The notes under the pieces: generated by a model
What the model saw: the letters and a program-made list of their open reading frames with translations, nothing else
Databases searched by the model: none
Told to the model about the DNA's origin: nothing
Part shown: piece after piece, positions 15,274-24,499 of the stretch
How the letters are laid out: each line of letters opens with the position of its first letter
Numbering within the stretch: the stretch's first letter is position 1
From: JAUZQZ01 sp964624255
GTDB lineage: Bacteria; Pseudomonadota; Zetaproteobacteria; Mariprofundales; Mariprofundaceae
Direction: 5' to 3'
Assembly (NCBI GenBank): GCA_964624255.1
Contig: CAZUWV010000006.1
Span: 1 to 48,640 of the forward strand
DNA length: 48,640 nucleotides
Made by a program: the position numbers and the translations under genes

Positions 15274-16482
15274 TCATTTCGTCTCCACATGCAGTAAGTG
15301 TCCCATTTTGTCCCGTTTGGCCTCCAGATAGGCGATATTGTCTTCGTGCGCAATTGTTTCCAACTGTACACGCTCTACGATTTCCAGTCCGTAGCCATCC
15401 AGACCGATGATCTTTTTTGGATTGTTGGTCAGCAAACGCAGTTTTCGAAGGTCAAGATCACGCAATATCTGCGCGCCGATGCCATAGTCGCGCAAATCCG
15501 CACGGAACCCCAGTTTTTTGTTCGCTTCCACCGTGTCGTGCCCGGCATCCTGCAACTTGTAAGCTTTGAGTTTGTTTAACAGGCCAATGCCCCTGCCTTC
15601 CTGACGCAAATAGAGGATGACGCCGCACCCCTCTTCCGATACCTGACGCATGGCCGCGTGTAACTGCGAACCGCAATCGCAGCGCCGTGAGGTGAACACA
15701 TCTCCCGTCAGGCATTCCGAGTGCACCCGTACCATGCACGGTGTGTCGCCATCTGGCTCACCCATCACCAGCGCTACATGCTCGGCCTTATCCACTGCAT
15801 TGGAATAACCAACCAGCTTAAACTCGCCGAATTCCGTAGGAAGGCGAACCTCCACTTCACGCTTAACCAGCGACTCATGCTTTAAGCGGTGGCTGATAAT
15901 ATCGGCGATACAGCCAAGCTTCAAATGGTGTTTGGTGGCAAAGGATTTTAGCTCTGGCATGCGCGCCATGGAGCCATCCTCATTCATAATTTCGCAAATA
16001 ATCGCTGCCGATTTCAGACCCGCCAAACGGGAAAGGTCAATGCTGGCCTCAGTATGCCCCGCACGCACCAGCACGCCCCCTTCCCTGGCCATCAATGGAA
16101 ACACATGCCCCGGCGTCACTACATCCATCGGTCCTGACGCCTCGTCCGCCGCCACACGGATGGTTCGCGCGCGATCGAAAGCTGAAATACCCGTAGTTAC
16201 GCCTTCTGCAGCTTCGATGGACGCAGTGAATGCTGACTTAAATTTGGCGTTAGGGTCCTGCACCATGAGCGGAATATGCAGCCGATGGACCTGCTCTCCG
16301 GTTAGAGCCAGACAAATGAGGCCACGCGCATGCGTCGCCATAAAATTTACAGCCTCGGGTGTTACCCATTCTGCCGCCATGACCAGATCGCCTTCGTTCT
16401 CGCGATCCTCGTCATCCGCCAGGATAATCATGCGCCCAACGCGCAATTCTTCAATCAACGCTTCACAACTAGCAAGGCTCAT
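15274..16482 (-). CDS. ribBA: Bifunctional DHBP synthase / GTP cyclohydrolase II
   Basis: The N-terminal RibB domain makes 3,4-dihydroxy-2-butanone 4-phosphate from ribulose 5-phosphate: DDEDRENEGDLVMAAE at residues 23-38 is the metal-binding acidic motif. The C-terminal RibA domain opens the imidazole ring of GTP, with the zinc site CLTGDVFTSRRCDCG and the catalytic segment LRQEGRGIGL. At 402 residues both halves are full length. RibA conserved arginine motifs (RADLRDYGIGAQIL) suggest genuine cyclohydrolase activity. The ATG overlaps the ribE stop by 4 bp. A ribD gene is not in the window. Confidence 0.95.
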   Translation of the reverse strand: MSLASCEALIEELRVGRMIILADDEDRENEGDLVMAAEWVTPEAVNFMATHARGLICLALTGEQVHRLHIPLMVQDPNAKFKSAFTASIEAAEGVTTGISAFDRARTIRVAADEASGPMDVVTPGHVFPLMAREGGVLVRAGHTEASIDLSRLAGLKSAAIICEIMNEDGSMARMPELKSFATKHHLKLGCIADIISHRLKHESLVKREVEVRLPTEFGEFKLVGYSNAVDKAEHVALVMGEPDGDTPCMVRVHSECLTGDVFTSRRCDCGSQLHAAMRQVSEEGCGVILYLRQEGRGIGLLNKLKAYKLQDAGHDTVEANKKLGFRADLRDYGIGAQILRDLDLRKLRLLTNNPKKIIGLDGYGLEIVERVQLETIAHEDNIAYLEAKRDKMGHLLHVETK

Positions 16483-17099
16483 TTTTGCTCCATATTCGTT
16501 TTATTGTTTGGTGAAAACTGCATGATCCGTTCCACATAGCGCCCATACATGTCGGTTTCGATATTGATTCTGTCACCGGTTCGCAAAACACCCAAGTTGG
16601 TATGTACCAGTGTATGCGGAATCAAATTCACCTCAAACGTACATCCATCTACTTCATTCACGGTCAGGCTTACCCCGTTGATCGCAACTGAACCCTTTTT
16701 AACCACATAACGCGCCAGATTCTCTGTAACGGAAAAGTGGAAAAGCCGATGCTCACCTGCGGGCTGGATACCATCAACCTTTCCCGTACCGTCAATATGT
16801 CCGCTCACCATATGGCCGCCGAGTGCATCGCCCATGCGTAATGCCGGTTCCAGATTCACCCGCCAACCTTCCCGCGCATCGTTAAACGTAGTCAAGCCCA
16901 GGGTTTCCCGTGACAAGGTAGCCGAGAACCGACCTCCGCCAAATTCTGTGATGGTCAGGCAACAACCATCCACGGATACTGAATCCCCATCCTTCCAATC
17001 CGACATATTCAGAGCGGTCTCGATAACCATATGCGCTTGCGCGTACCCTCGCCGTATGACGGCGATACGTCCTACATTCTGAATAATTCCGGTAAACAT
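16479..17099 (-). CDS. ribE: Riboflavin synthase alpha subunit
   Basis: Riboflavin synthase dismutates two lumazine molecules to riboflavin. The 206-residue protein begins MFTGIIQNVG and consists of two tandem lumazine-binding domains: the first contains VDGCCLTI and the second GSVAINGVSLTVNEV and NLIPHTL, with GHMVSGHIDGTG near the junction. It is the first gene of the riboflavin run. I find no FMN riboswitch in the 158-bp divergent region shared with pilM. Confidence 0.95.
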   Translation of the reverse strand: MFTGIIQNVGRIAVIRRGYAQAHMVIETALNMSDWKDGDSVSVDGCCLTITEFGGGRFSATLSRETLGLTTFNDAREGWRVNLEPALRMGDALGGHMVSGHIDGTGKVDGIQPAGEHRLFHFSVTENLARYVVKKGSVAINGVSLTVNEVDGCTFEVNLIPHTLVHTNLGVLRTGDRINIETDMYGRYVERIMQFSPNNKTNMEQK

Positions 17100-17257
17100 A
17101 GCGTCGGAGACTAACCTGCATCACCCACAAATTCTATTTCAAGTATAAACCCCATGAAATTTTCTTATGTCTGATGGCTTCTTTACTATCGCTTTATTCA
17201 TGGGTAAGTTCCATAGCTTCGTGAAGTGAGGGTGAAACTTAAGCTGAGGGGGCGGAA
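17100..17257. promoter_or_regulatory. Divergent ribE-pilM intergenic region
   Basis: This 158-bp gap must hold the promoters for the riboflavin genes (leftwards) and the pil genes (rightwards). An inverted repeat, CCCATGAA at 17151-17158 and TTCATGGG at 17197-17204, spans its centre. I cannot assign -35/-10 boxes confidently, no sigma-54 GG-N10-GC pair was found, and there is not enough conserved structure for an FMN riboswitch. A GAGGGGGCGG stretch precedes the GTG of pilM. Confidence 0.4.
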
Positions 17258-18334
17258 GTGAGACTATTTCCCAGTAAATCCGAATCCCTGATGGGTATAG
17301 ATATCAGTTCCACCGGCATCAAGATGGTGGAACTGGAACGTGTGCGCGGAGGTTATGAGCTAAAATCCATGGCTATGGTCCCGCTGCCGCGCGATGCCAT
17401 TGTAGAAAATACCATTATTGATTCCACGGCCGTGTCGCGGACATTACGGGATGCGATTGAGGTGGGTCGACCTTCAACCCGTAATGTGGCATTCGTAGTT
17501 TCGGGTAATGCCCTGATTATCCGCACGGTGAGCATGCCGATCATGACCGAGTTTGAGCTGGAATCACAGATTGAATTCGAAGCGGAACAATACATTCCTT
17601 ACGCTATAGATGATGTGTACCTGGATTTCCAGATCCTGGGCGGGGTGGCGGATGATGAGATGCAAGTGGTTCTGGCTGCCTGCAAGCGCGAGGTTATTGA
17701 GGATTATCAACTGGTACTGAATGAAGCGGGATTGACAACAAAATGTGTGGACTGTGCTGTATTTGCCCTGGAAAACGCCGCAGAACTATTATCGGATCAA
17801 ATCGAGGGAAATAGCAGTGGACCACTGCCGGACCCTGAAAACACACAAACACATGCATTGGTCAATATTGGTGCGAATTTGATGAACATCAATATCCTGC
17901 ATAACAAACAAACGGTTTTCGTACGCGATCAATTTTATGGCGGTAACAACCTGACGGAAGAAATCCAGAAGGCACACAATATCAGCTTTCGGGCTGCGGA
18001 GCAGATGAAACGAGACAATTTTTCCGGAGTTAAAGCAGAATTATTGGAGAAATTTTATGCGGACCTGGCCTCGGAAATGGTGCGTTCGCTGGACTTTTAT
18101 ACCACCAACCATGCCAGCTACCCCGTACAAAAGCTGTTATTAAGTGGTGGTACAGCCCTGGTTCCAGGCATAGCGACGGAATTGGAGCAACGGTTGGGTA
18201 TCGAAGCCCGTGTGCTGAATCCATTCTCCACTATCAAGGCATCCAGACGCAAATTCGACCTCGATTACCTGAACAGGGTCGGGCCCATGATGATGGTACC
18301 TATAGGGCTTGCCCTGAGGAGCTTTGACGCATGA
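17258..18334 (+). CDS. pilM: Type IV pilus assembly ATPase-fold protein PilM
   Basis: PilM is the cytoplasmic actin-like ring of the type IV pilus machine. The FtsA-like nucleotide fold is shown by GIDISSTGIKMVEL near the N-terminus, LVNIGANLMNINIL in the middle and LLSGGTALVPGI near the C-terminus. The 358-residue length is standard. The start is a GTG after a GGGGGCGG ribosome-binding stretch. It overlaps pilN by 4 bp. It binds the PilN N-terminal peptide, which is present next door. Confidence 0.94.
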   Translation: MRLFPSKSESLMGIDISSTGIKMVELERVRGGYELKSMAMVPLPRDAIVENTIIDSTAVSRTLRDAIEVGRPSTRNVAFVVSGNALIIRTVSMPIMTEFELESQIEFEAEQYIPYAIDDVYLDFQILGGVADDEMQVVLAACKREVIEDYQLVLNEAGLTTKCVDCAVFALENAAELLSDQIEGNSSGPLPDPENTQTHALVNIGANLMNINILHNKQTVFVRDQFYGGNNLTEEIQKAHNISFRAAEQMKRDNFSGVKAELLEKFYADLASEMVRSLDFYTTNHASYPVQKLLLSGGTALVPGIATELEQRLGIEARVLNPFSTIKASRRKFDLDYLNRVGPMMMVPIGLALRSFDA

Positions 18335-18912
18335 TTCGCATCAACCTTATCCCTTATCGCGGTGCCCGCCGCCAGCGCCGGATATTACAGCATATCATGG
18401 TGGCGGTGGGCGTGGCAGGGCTGGCGGCACTCATAGGCCTGGGAGCTCACCTCTATGGTTCATCCGCACTGGCCAGTTTAAAGCATAGCCTTGCCTCACT
18501 TCAGGCACAGAACAGGGTGATGGCCAGGAAGGTTGGCAAGATACGAAATATGGATAAATTAAGGACGGATGTGCAGCAAAAGTTGGCACTGGTGGATCAA
18601 TTGCAGCGTGGACGTTTTCATAGCCTGGAAACACTGTTGGCATTATCCCGCGCCATCCCGGAAAAGGTGTGGCTACTGAGCGTCAGGGCTTCGGGAGGAA
18701 AGATTGAATTAACCGGCCTGGGTGAGAGCAATAAAGCCGTAGCTAATTTCATGCGCGCTCTGGACCGCGAACCGGAGTTTTACGGGGTTAGCCTACAGGT
18801 GATCCGGCGGCGGACCATAGGCCAGGTGCCAATCAGAAATTTCTCTCTGACGATGCGGCGGACCATCCCTCCGGGCCTACCCCTTAAATCTGCAAGGGTG
18901 AAACCGTCGTAA
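18331..18912 (+). CDS. pilN: Type IV pilus alignment protein PilN
   Basis: PilN is a bitopic inner-membrane protein linking cytoplasmic PilM to periplasmic PilO. Its first residues, IRINLIPYR, are the PilM-docking motif. A single membrane segment lies at about residues 22-45 (MVAVGVAGLAALIGLGAHLYG), followed by a short coiled coil and the fimbrial-assembly ferredoxin-like domain. It has 193 residues. It overlaps pilM by 4 bp and pilO by one base. Confidence 0.93.
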   Translation: MIRINLIPYRGARRQRRILQHIMVAVGVAGLAALIGLGAHLYGSSALASLKHSLASLQAQNRVMARKVGKIRNMDKLRTDVQQKLALVDQLQRGRFHSLETLLALSRAIPEKVWLLSVRASGGKIELTGLGESNKAVANFMRALDREPEFYGVSLQVIRRRTIGQVPIRNFSLTMRRTIPPGLPLKSARVKPS

Positions 18913-19541
18913 TGTTTAGTGTGCCGGATCTAAGCCAGCTTGAAGTGTTGAGCCCCATTCTGCCATTCCCGCTATGGAAGAAAGCCTTTGTGCTGGCCGC
19001 GAGCCTTCTGCTGGCACTTGGGGTGTATGCGTATCTGGGCTGGATGCCATTGCAGGATGATATTGCCAAGATTCAGAAAAGGGTGGATCAGCAACAGCAA
19101 ATACTCGCGCAAAACATAAAGCTGACCAAAGATCTACCGCATAAAAAAAAGGTATTCGCCATGTTGGAAAAACAATTGAAGGTGGCGCTGAACATACTTC
19201 CCAGAAAATCTCAAATCCCTGATTTGCTGGAAGGTGTGACCCGCTCCGGGAAGAATTCCGGTCTGGAGTTTTCCATGTTCAGGCCATTAGGAGAAATAAA
19301 CAAACAGTTTTATGCCGAAGTGCCGGTAAGCTTTAAGGTCATGGGAACCTATCGACAATTGGTGACATTTCTTAAGCGCGTGGGTCAAATGCCGCGCATT
19401 GTCGATGTGAAGAATCTCACATTGGTAAAGTTAAAAGATAAAGATCAGTTAACCGTAGCGGGAGAAGCGATGACCTATCGTTTCATTGAGGGAACCGGAA
19501 AGAAGAAACCCCGCAGTCGGCATCAAGGCGTCGGGAGATAG
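18912..19541 (+). CDS. pilO: Type IV pilus alignment protein PilO
   Basis: PilO is the partner of PilN in the inner-membrane alignment complex. It has a short cytoplasmic N-terminus, one membrane segment at about residues 26-46 (AFVLAASLLLALGVYAYLGW), a coiled coil (IAKIQKRVDQQQQILAQNI) and the periplasmic PilO domain with LLEGVTRSGKNSGLEFSMF and VSFKVMGTYRQLVTFLKRV. It has 209 residues. The stop is only 2 bp before pilQ, so there is no room for pilP. Confidence 0.93.
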   Translation: MFSVPDLSQLEVLSPILPFPLWKKAFVLAASLLLALGVYAYLGWMPLQDDIAKIQKRVDQQQQILAQNIKLTKDLPHKKKVFAMLEKQLKVALNILPRKSQIPDLLEGVTRSGKNSGLEFSMFRPLGEINKQFYAEVPVSFKVMGTYRQLVTFLKRVGQMPRIVDVKNLTLVKLKDKDQLTVAGEAMTYRFIEGTGKKKPRSRHQGVGR

Positions 19542-19543
19542 TC

Positions 19544-22015
19544 ATGCAAAGCTGTATAAAAATGAACAGGCGAAAACACACCATAGTCATGGCGTGTTTT
19601 ACACTGGTTTTCTTCCTGATGCCATTCTCTGCCGAGGCGGTTCAGGTGAAGAGCGTCAACCTGAAAAAGTTGCCCGGTGGTGATGTGGTAACGATTCAGG
19701 CGGATGCGCCACTGACCTATGAGTTGTTTAACCTTACGGCACCGCCGCGATTGGTGATAAATTTCCCTGGAGTCTCGCTGAAGAAAGGCCTGGAGCCCTT
19801 GCATGACAGCCATCCGGGCGTAAACAACGTCTTTCCGATTGTTTCCAGCAAGGGTCTCAGAATAAAAATCGGGATGGACCGTATGCTGACCTACAAGGTC
19901 AGGGAAGAAGGTGATAAACTTATTGTGCGTTTTTCAGCGGTATCCGTGGGGACAAAGAAGCGTGGGGCAGCCCCCGCAGCAATACTGAAGGATATTGATG
20001 TTTACGACCGCGGACCCGTGACTGAACTGGTGTTACGCGGCGATCACATGGATACCAGTCACGACTCCTTCATGACCAATCGGGGACACACCATGATTCT
20101 GGATCTATGGGGTGCGAAATCCATGCTGCCGAGGGAACATTATGCGGTCGCTACACAGAGGATCCGCAGCGTTACCGTTGGACAGGCCGCCGGACGTGTG
20201 CGGTTGGTCATCAACCTGGTCAAGGGCAAGCGGGAAAGTCATCAGATTGATGCCAGCGGACAGCAAATGACCGTGCGCTTCGGCAATATTCCAGTCGGAC
20301 GCGAGGCACCCGTGGTACGGGTCGAAGATGTCCACTTCCAGCCAGATGATCGTATAGCACACCTTCAGATTCGCACGGATGTTGCCAACCCCATTGTAAA
20401 TATTTCCGAAAAAAAAGGCGATGTCGTTCTTGATATTAAACATGCATCGCTCGCCACGGGGCAGCAGCGAACGCAGGATGTGAGCGAATTCCCCGGTCCG
20501 ATCAGGCAGGTGGATACTTATACAGTGGATAACCGGGTGCGTATCGTGGCCCGATTGCGGGAAAAGGTGAACGTTTCATCCTTCCAACAGGGTAACGTAC
20601 TGACACTAACGTTAACGCCGGAGGATATCGAGGTGGCGCGTCGGGGCGTGAAAGGTAGTGAAAAATCTACCTATACAGGCCAGAAAGTCACCTTTGATTT
20701 CAAAGGCATCGACATCCAGAACGCACTGAAACTAATCGCCGAAATGAGTAACCTGAACATTATCATGAGCGGTGACGTCAGCGGGAAATTAACCATGCAT
20801 CTGGTAGATGTTCCCTGGGATCAGGCGCTGGATTTAATTTTGCAAACGGAAGGCCTGGGCAAGGTACGGCAGGGAAACGTCATGCGCATTGCGCCTCTCA
20901 GTGTGTTGCGGAATGAAAATAACGCGCGTTTGGCGGCAAGAAAAACCACGGAGAGCCTCGAACCTCTGGTGACCGAATTTATCTCCCTGAATTATGCCAA
21001 GGTGGCTGATGTCAAAAGGATACTGGCAGGGGCAAAAGTCGCCGGAGCTGCTTCGCTCAGGGGTAAAGTACCGTCGGGTAAAGGTACAGCGAGCGTTTCG
21101 TCGGGAAAATTCGGTTTATCCAGCACGCGCGGAAGTGTGCTGGCGGACGAGCGTACCAACACCCTGATTATTCGCGACACGCAAGTAGTTATCAATAATA
21201 TCAAACGGTTAATTGCAAAGATTGATCAACCACAAAAACAGGTGTTGATTGCCGCCCGCATCGTTGAGGCGACGGATGGTTTCACGCGTGACCTGGGCGT
21301 TCGCTGGGGTGGCCAGGTATCGGGGCACGGAGGCAGGGTAACGAACCGGATATCCAATAATACAACAACGACGACCCCGGGCGTGGGAGGCTTCCTGGTG
21401 GATTTGCCGGCGGCAGTGGGTGCGGGTGCGGGTGGACAAATCGGACTGGCAATCGGGTCGTTGAATAATGCATTTAATCTCAACCTAGAGCTTTCGGCGG
21501 CGGAAACGGAGAACCAGATCAAGATTATTTCCAGCCCGCGTATCATTACCATGAATTTGAAGAAAGCGACCATCAGCCAGGGTGAGGATGTGCCATTCCA
21601 GTCGGCCACGACAGCAAATACCGGTCCAACCGTTATATTCAAAAAGGCCAAGCTAAGCCTGGAGGTAACGCCACAGATCACAGCGGCAAACAGCCTCCTT
21701 TTACACATTCTGGTGACCAAGGATTCCGTTTCGAAGTCGAAAGTTGCCGGTGGCAACCCCATCCTTAATACGAAAAAGATTGAAACGGATATATTCATGA
21801 ACAATGGTGAAACAATTGTGATCGGTGGCATCTATACGCGTGACAAGCAGAATACAACCAATGGCGTCCCATGGTTCAGTAAGATTCCGATTCTTGGCTG
21901 GCTGTTCAAAAAGAAATTTAAACAGGATAACAAAACAGAATTGCTCATCTTTCTGACACCACAAATCCTGAAAAACCGGCCTGGTCGGGAAAACCGGATC
22001 ACGGTATCAGGTTAG
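19544..22015 (+). CDS. pilQ: Type IV pilus secretin PilQ
   Basis: PilQ is the outer-membrane secretin channel for the pilus fibre. A signal peptide ends near SAEA (residue 32). Residues about 33-370 hold two to three AMIN-like peptidoglycan-binding domains, then an STN/N0 domain (about 376-435, VTFDFKGIDIQNALKLIAEM), N1 (about 475-570) and the secretin core (about 565-815) with VPWFSKIPILGWLFKK near the C-terminus. At 823 residues it is longer than many PilQ, reflecting extra AMIN domains. ATG 19544 has GGGAG upstream; ATG 19562 is an alternative. The usual pilP between pilO and pilQ is absent. Confidence 0.95.
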   Translation: MQSCIKMNRRKHTIVMACFTLVFFLMPFSAEAVQVKSVNLKKLPGGDVVTIQADAPLTYELFNLTAPPRLVINFPGVSLKKGLEPLHDSHPGVNNVFPIVSSKGLRIKIGMDRMLTYKVREEGDKLIVRFSAVSVGTKKRGAAPAAILKDIDVYDRGPVTELVLRGDHMDTSHDSFMTNRGHTMILDLWGAKSMLPREHYAVATQRIRSVTVGQAAGRVRLVINLVKGKRESHQIDASGQQMTVRFGNIPVGREAPVVRVEDVHFQPDDRIAHLQIRTDVANPIVNISEKKGDVVLDIKHASLATGQQRTQDVSEFPGPIRQVDTYTVDNRVRIVARLREKVNVSSFQQGNVLTLTLTPEDIEVARRGVKGSEKSTYTGQKVTFDFKGIDIQNALKLIAEMSNLNIIMSGDVSGKLTMHLVDVPWDQALDLILQTEGLGKVRQGNVMRIAPLSVLRNENNARLAARKTTESLEPLVTEFISLNYAKVADVKRILAGAKVAGAASLRGKVPSGKGTASVSSGKFGLSSTRGSVLADERTNTLIIRDTQVVINNIKRLIAKIDQPQKQVLIAARIVEATDGFTRDLGVRWGGQVSGHGGRVTNRISNNTTTTTPGVGGFLVDLPAAVGAGAGGQIGLAIGSLNNAFNLNLELSAAETENQIKIISSPRIITMNLKKATISQGEDVPFQSATTANTGPTVIFKKAKLSLEVTPQITAANSLLLHILVTKDSVSKSKVAGGNPILNTKKIETDIFMNNGETIVIGGIYTRDKQNTTNGVPWFSKIPILGWLFKKKFKQDNKTELLIFLTPQILKNRPGRENRITVSG

Positions 22016-22025
22016 AGGTGAACAA

Positions 22026-23165
22026 GTGCTGGCTTTTCGGCATCATGGCGGCATGAATAATAGCTCGCTACCTTCTTCGCATACACACAGGGTGGAACTC
22101 GGCGCCCGCTCCTACGATATCCACATTGAGCCCGGATGTCTGGATCATTTTGGCTCGGCGATGTGTGGCCTCTTTCCAGGTGTCTCTCGATGCCTGGTGG
22201 TTAGTAATGAAACGGTAGCCCCGCTATACATGTGCCGGGTTCGCCAATCCTTGACTGCGTGTCACTGGCGCGTGGATGAACATATCCTCCCCGATGGGGA
22301 ACAATACAAGAATACTACACACTGGAATCATATTATGGATACGCTGATGCAGGCACGCCTGTCGCGCCATGAACCCGTCATCGCCCTCGGTGGCGGCGTA
22401 GTCGGGGATATGGCTGGTTTCGCGGCTGCCTGCTATCGTCGCGGCATCCCTTACGTTCAGATTCCGACAACGTTACTGGCGCAGGTGGATTCCAGCGTTG
22501 GTGGCAAGACAGCGGTGAATCATCCACATGGCAAGAACATGATCGGTGCGTTCTATCAGCCACGTATGGTCTGGATTGACCCCTGTGTGCTGCAAACACT
22601 GAAATCACGCGAACTGCGGGCAGGGGTCGCCGAAGCTGTCAAGTACGGTCTGATTCGGGATACTCTCCTGTTCGATGCACTGAATGTGGGCATGGACGCT
22701 ATATTGACACTGGATGAAAGAGCGGTAACAGATATTATTTTCACCTCATGCCAACACAAAGCCGAGGTGGTTATGGCCGATGAAACGGAGCAGGGGAATC
22801 GCGCCTTGCTCAATCTTGGTCATACATTCGGTCATGCTATCGAAGCCATGACGCATTACACAACATACCTGCACGGCGAAGGGGTGGCGCTGGGTACGTT
22901 GATGGCGGCACGCTTGTCCGAACAGTTGGGCCATGCAGCACCCGGGCTGGAAGATAAGATTCGGTCTTTATATGAGAAAGTCGGTTTGCCTGTTGAAATC
23001 CCCTCCTTCCCAGCCGACACATGGCTGGATGTGATGGGACACGACAAGAAAAATGCGGACGGACGTATCTACTTCATATTGCTAAAGGGTATCGGCGATG
23101 CCTTTATCGCCGGAAATGTGCAAACAGATGATATTCAGAAATTGATCCATTCATATGGATGGTGA
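22026..23165 (+). CDS. aroB: 3-dehydroquinate synthase
   Basis: AroB converts DAHP to 3-dehydroquinate, the second shikimate step, using NAD and zinc. Motifs: LPDGEQYKN, GGGVVGDMAGFAAACYRRGI, QVDSSVGGKTAVNHPHGKNMIGAF and the zinc-binding LNLGHTFGHAIE with a later HGEGVALG. It has 379 residues from GTG 22026, which has GAGGTGA just upstream; ATG 22053 is the alternative. In many gammaproteobacteria pilMNOPQ is followed by aroK-aroB; here aroB alone follows. Confidence 0.94.
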   Translation: MLAFRHHGGMNNSSLPSSHTHRVELGARSYDIHIEPGCLDHFGSAMCGLFPGVSRCLVVSNETVAPLYMCRVRQSLTACHWRVDEHILPDGEQYKNTTHWNHIMDTLMQARLSRHEPVIALGGGVVGDMAGFAAACYRRGIPYVQIPTTLLAQVDSSVGGKTAVNHPHGKNMIGAFYQPRMVWIDPCVLQTLKSRELRAGVAEAVKYGLIRDTLLFDALNVGMDAILTLDERAVTDIIFTSCQHKAEVVMADETEQGNRALLNLGHTFGHAIEAMTHYTTYLHGEGVALGTLMAARLSEQLGHAAPGLEDKIRSLYEKVGLPVEIPSFPADTWLDVMGHDKKNADGRIYFILLKGIGDAFIAGNVQTDDIQKLIHSYGW

Positions 23166-23298
23166 GGCCGTAAATATCCCGTCCATGGGTGCTTTGGTGA
23201 CCTCTTGCGAAACTGCATGTATAAGCGGGCGAGACAATCCGGTGAGGATTTACTAGTCTGTCCAATCCTATAAAAGCGAAGTTGGCGGGGTCACTCAA
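23166..23298. other. aroB-gltA gap with family B-like end
   Basis: GACCTCTTGCGAAACT at 23199-23214 differs from the family B left terminus GAGCCTCTTGCAAAACT by one missing base and one substitution. I see no matching right end. A possible -10 (TATAAA, near 23270) precedes gltA but has no well-spaced -35 that I trust. Confidence 0.35.
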
Positions 23299-24495
23299 AT
23301 GCCAGAAAAAAATATAACAACCCGGGATCCGAATGTTGCCTGCTATGCGCCTGGGCTGGATGGTATACCGGTCGCCGAGTCTGCTATTTCCTTTGTTGAC
23401 GGTAAGCGCGGGCATCTGGAATACCGGGGCATTGATATCGAGGAACTCGCCGAACGTAGCAGCTTTGAGGAAACGTGTTTCCTCTTGCTGTACGGACGCC
23501 TGCCCGGAGCAAGTGAGCTGGCATCACTGGTGTCCGAATTTCATCAACACCGGCGCATCAAATACAGTATCCGCGATATGATTAAATGTTTTCCGGAGTA
23601 CGCGCATCCGATGGATGCATTACAGGCCAATGTGGCAGCCTTGGGGATGTTTTATCCTCTTGAGCAAAACGTCAGAGCAGAACGGGCCGATGAAGAGATG
23701 GTTCATCTCTCAAGCATCCGTCTGATCGCAAAGATACCGACACTGGTTGCAGCCCACGCGCGCATGCGCCGGGGGGATGACCCGATTTCACCCAGGGATG
23801 ATTTATCGCATGCCGCCAATTTTCTGTACATGCTGACAGGTAAGGAGCCGGAACCCTTGCTCGAACGCATTATGGATGTCGCACTGATCGTGCATGCCGA
23901 GCATACCCTCAATGCCAGCACATTCTCCGCCATGGTGACGGGTTCCACCTTGGCTGATCCCTATACCGTTATCAGTTCGGCAGTAGGCACGCTTTCCGGC
24001 CCGCTGCACGGCGGTGCCAACGAGGATGTGCTTGATATGCTTGACGAAATTGCCACTGTTGAGAATGTGGAAGGTTATTTGAACAAGAAATTGCAGCATA
24101 AGGAAAAAATCCCCGGTCTTGGGCACCGTGTGTACAAGGCCAAGGACCCGCGCGCAACGCTATTACAGAAACTCTACGGAGACCTGACCCGAGAATATGG
24201 GGAGGACCCGACTTATGCTATTGCCCGCCGCATTGAGGATCTATCCAGAAGTACTCTGGGAGCCAAGGGCGTGTGTCCGAATGTGGATTTTTACTCCGGT
24301 ATCGTTTATCGAAAAATGGGCATTGCAACAGATGTGTTTACGCCGATTTTCGCTATTGCCCGCGTTGCGGGTTGGTTAGCGCACTGGCGGGAGATGCTGG
24401 CCAATAATCGAATTTACCGACCCGTCCAGATTTATATCGGTGACCATGACATGCATTACATCCCCATCGAAGAGCGTCAATCACCTATAGGCTAA
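23299..24495 (+). CDS. gltA: Citrate synthase
   Basis: Citrate synthase condenses oxaloacetate and acetyl-CoA. Catalytic segments are HTLNASTFSAM (His), GPLHGGANEDVL (His), PGLGHRVYKAKDPRA (His, the signature) and CPNVDFYSG (Asp). It has 398 residues, nearer the short dimeric type (about 370-400) than the 427-residue NADH-regulated hexameric E. coli type, and the N-terminal extension of the latter is missing. A 2-methylcitrate synthase is a possible alternative that sequence alone does not exclude. dppB starts 4 bp downstream. Confidence 0.9.
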   Translation: MPEKNITTRDPNVACYAPGLDGIPVAESAISFVDGKRGHLEYRGIDIEELAERSSFEETCFLLLYGRLPGASELASLVSEFHQHRRIKYSIRDMIKCFPEYAHPMDALQANVAALGMFYPLEQNVRAERADEEMVHLSSIRLIAKIPTLVAAHARMRRGDDPISPRDDLSHAANFLYMLTGKEPEPLLERIMDVALIVHAEHTLNASTFSAMVTGSTLADPYTVISSAVGTLSGPLHGGANEDVLDMLDEIATVENVEGYLNKKLQHKEKIPGLGHRVYKAKDPRATLLQKLYGDLTREYGEDPTYAIARRIEDLSRSTLGAKGVCPNVDFYSGIVYRKMGIATDVFTPIFAIARVAGWLAHWREMLANNRIYRPVQIYIGDHDMHYIPIEERQSPIG

Positions 24496-24499
24496 AGCT

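Noticed and set aside
17111..17130. Another family A left end (CTAACCTGCAT shared with 42103-42113)
   Set aside because: The match falls off after 11 bases and no right end or interior similarity was found.
17100..17257. FMN riboswitch upstream of ribE
   Set aside because: The gap is short and lacks the conserved AGGGGC-type core and multi-stem pattern; only a simple inverted repeat is seen.
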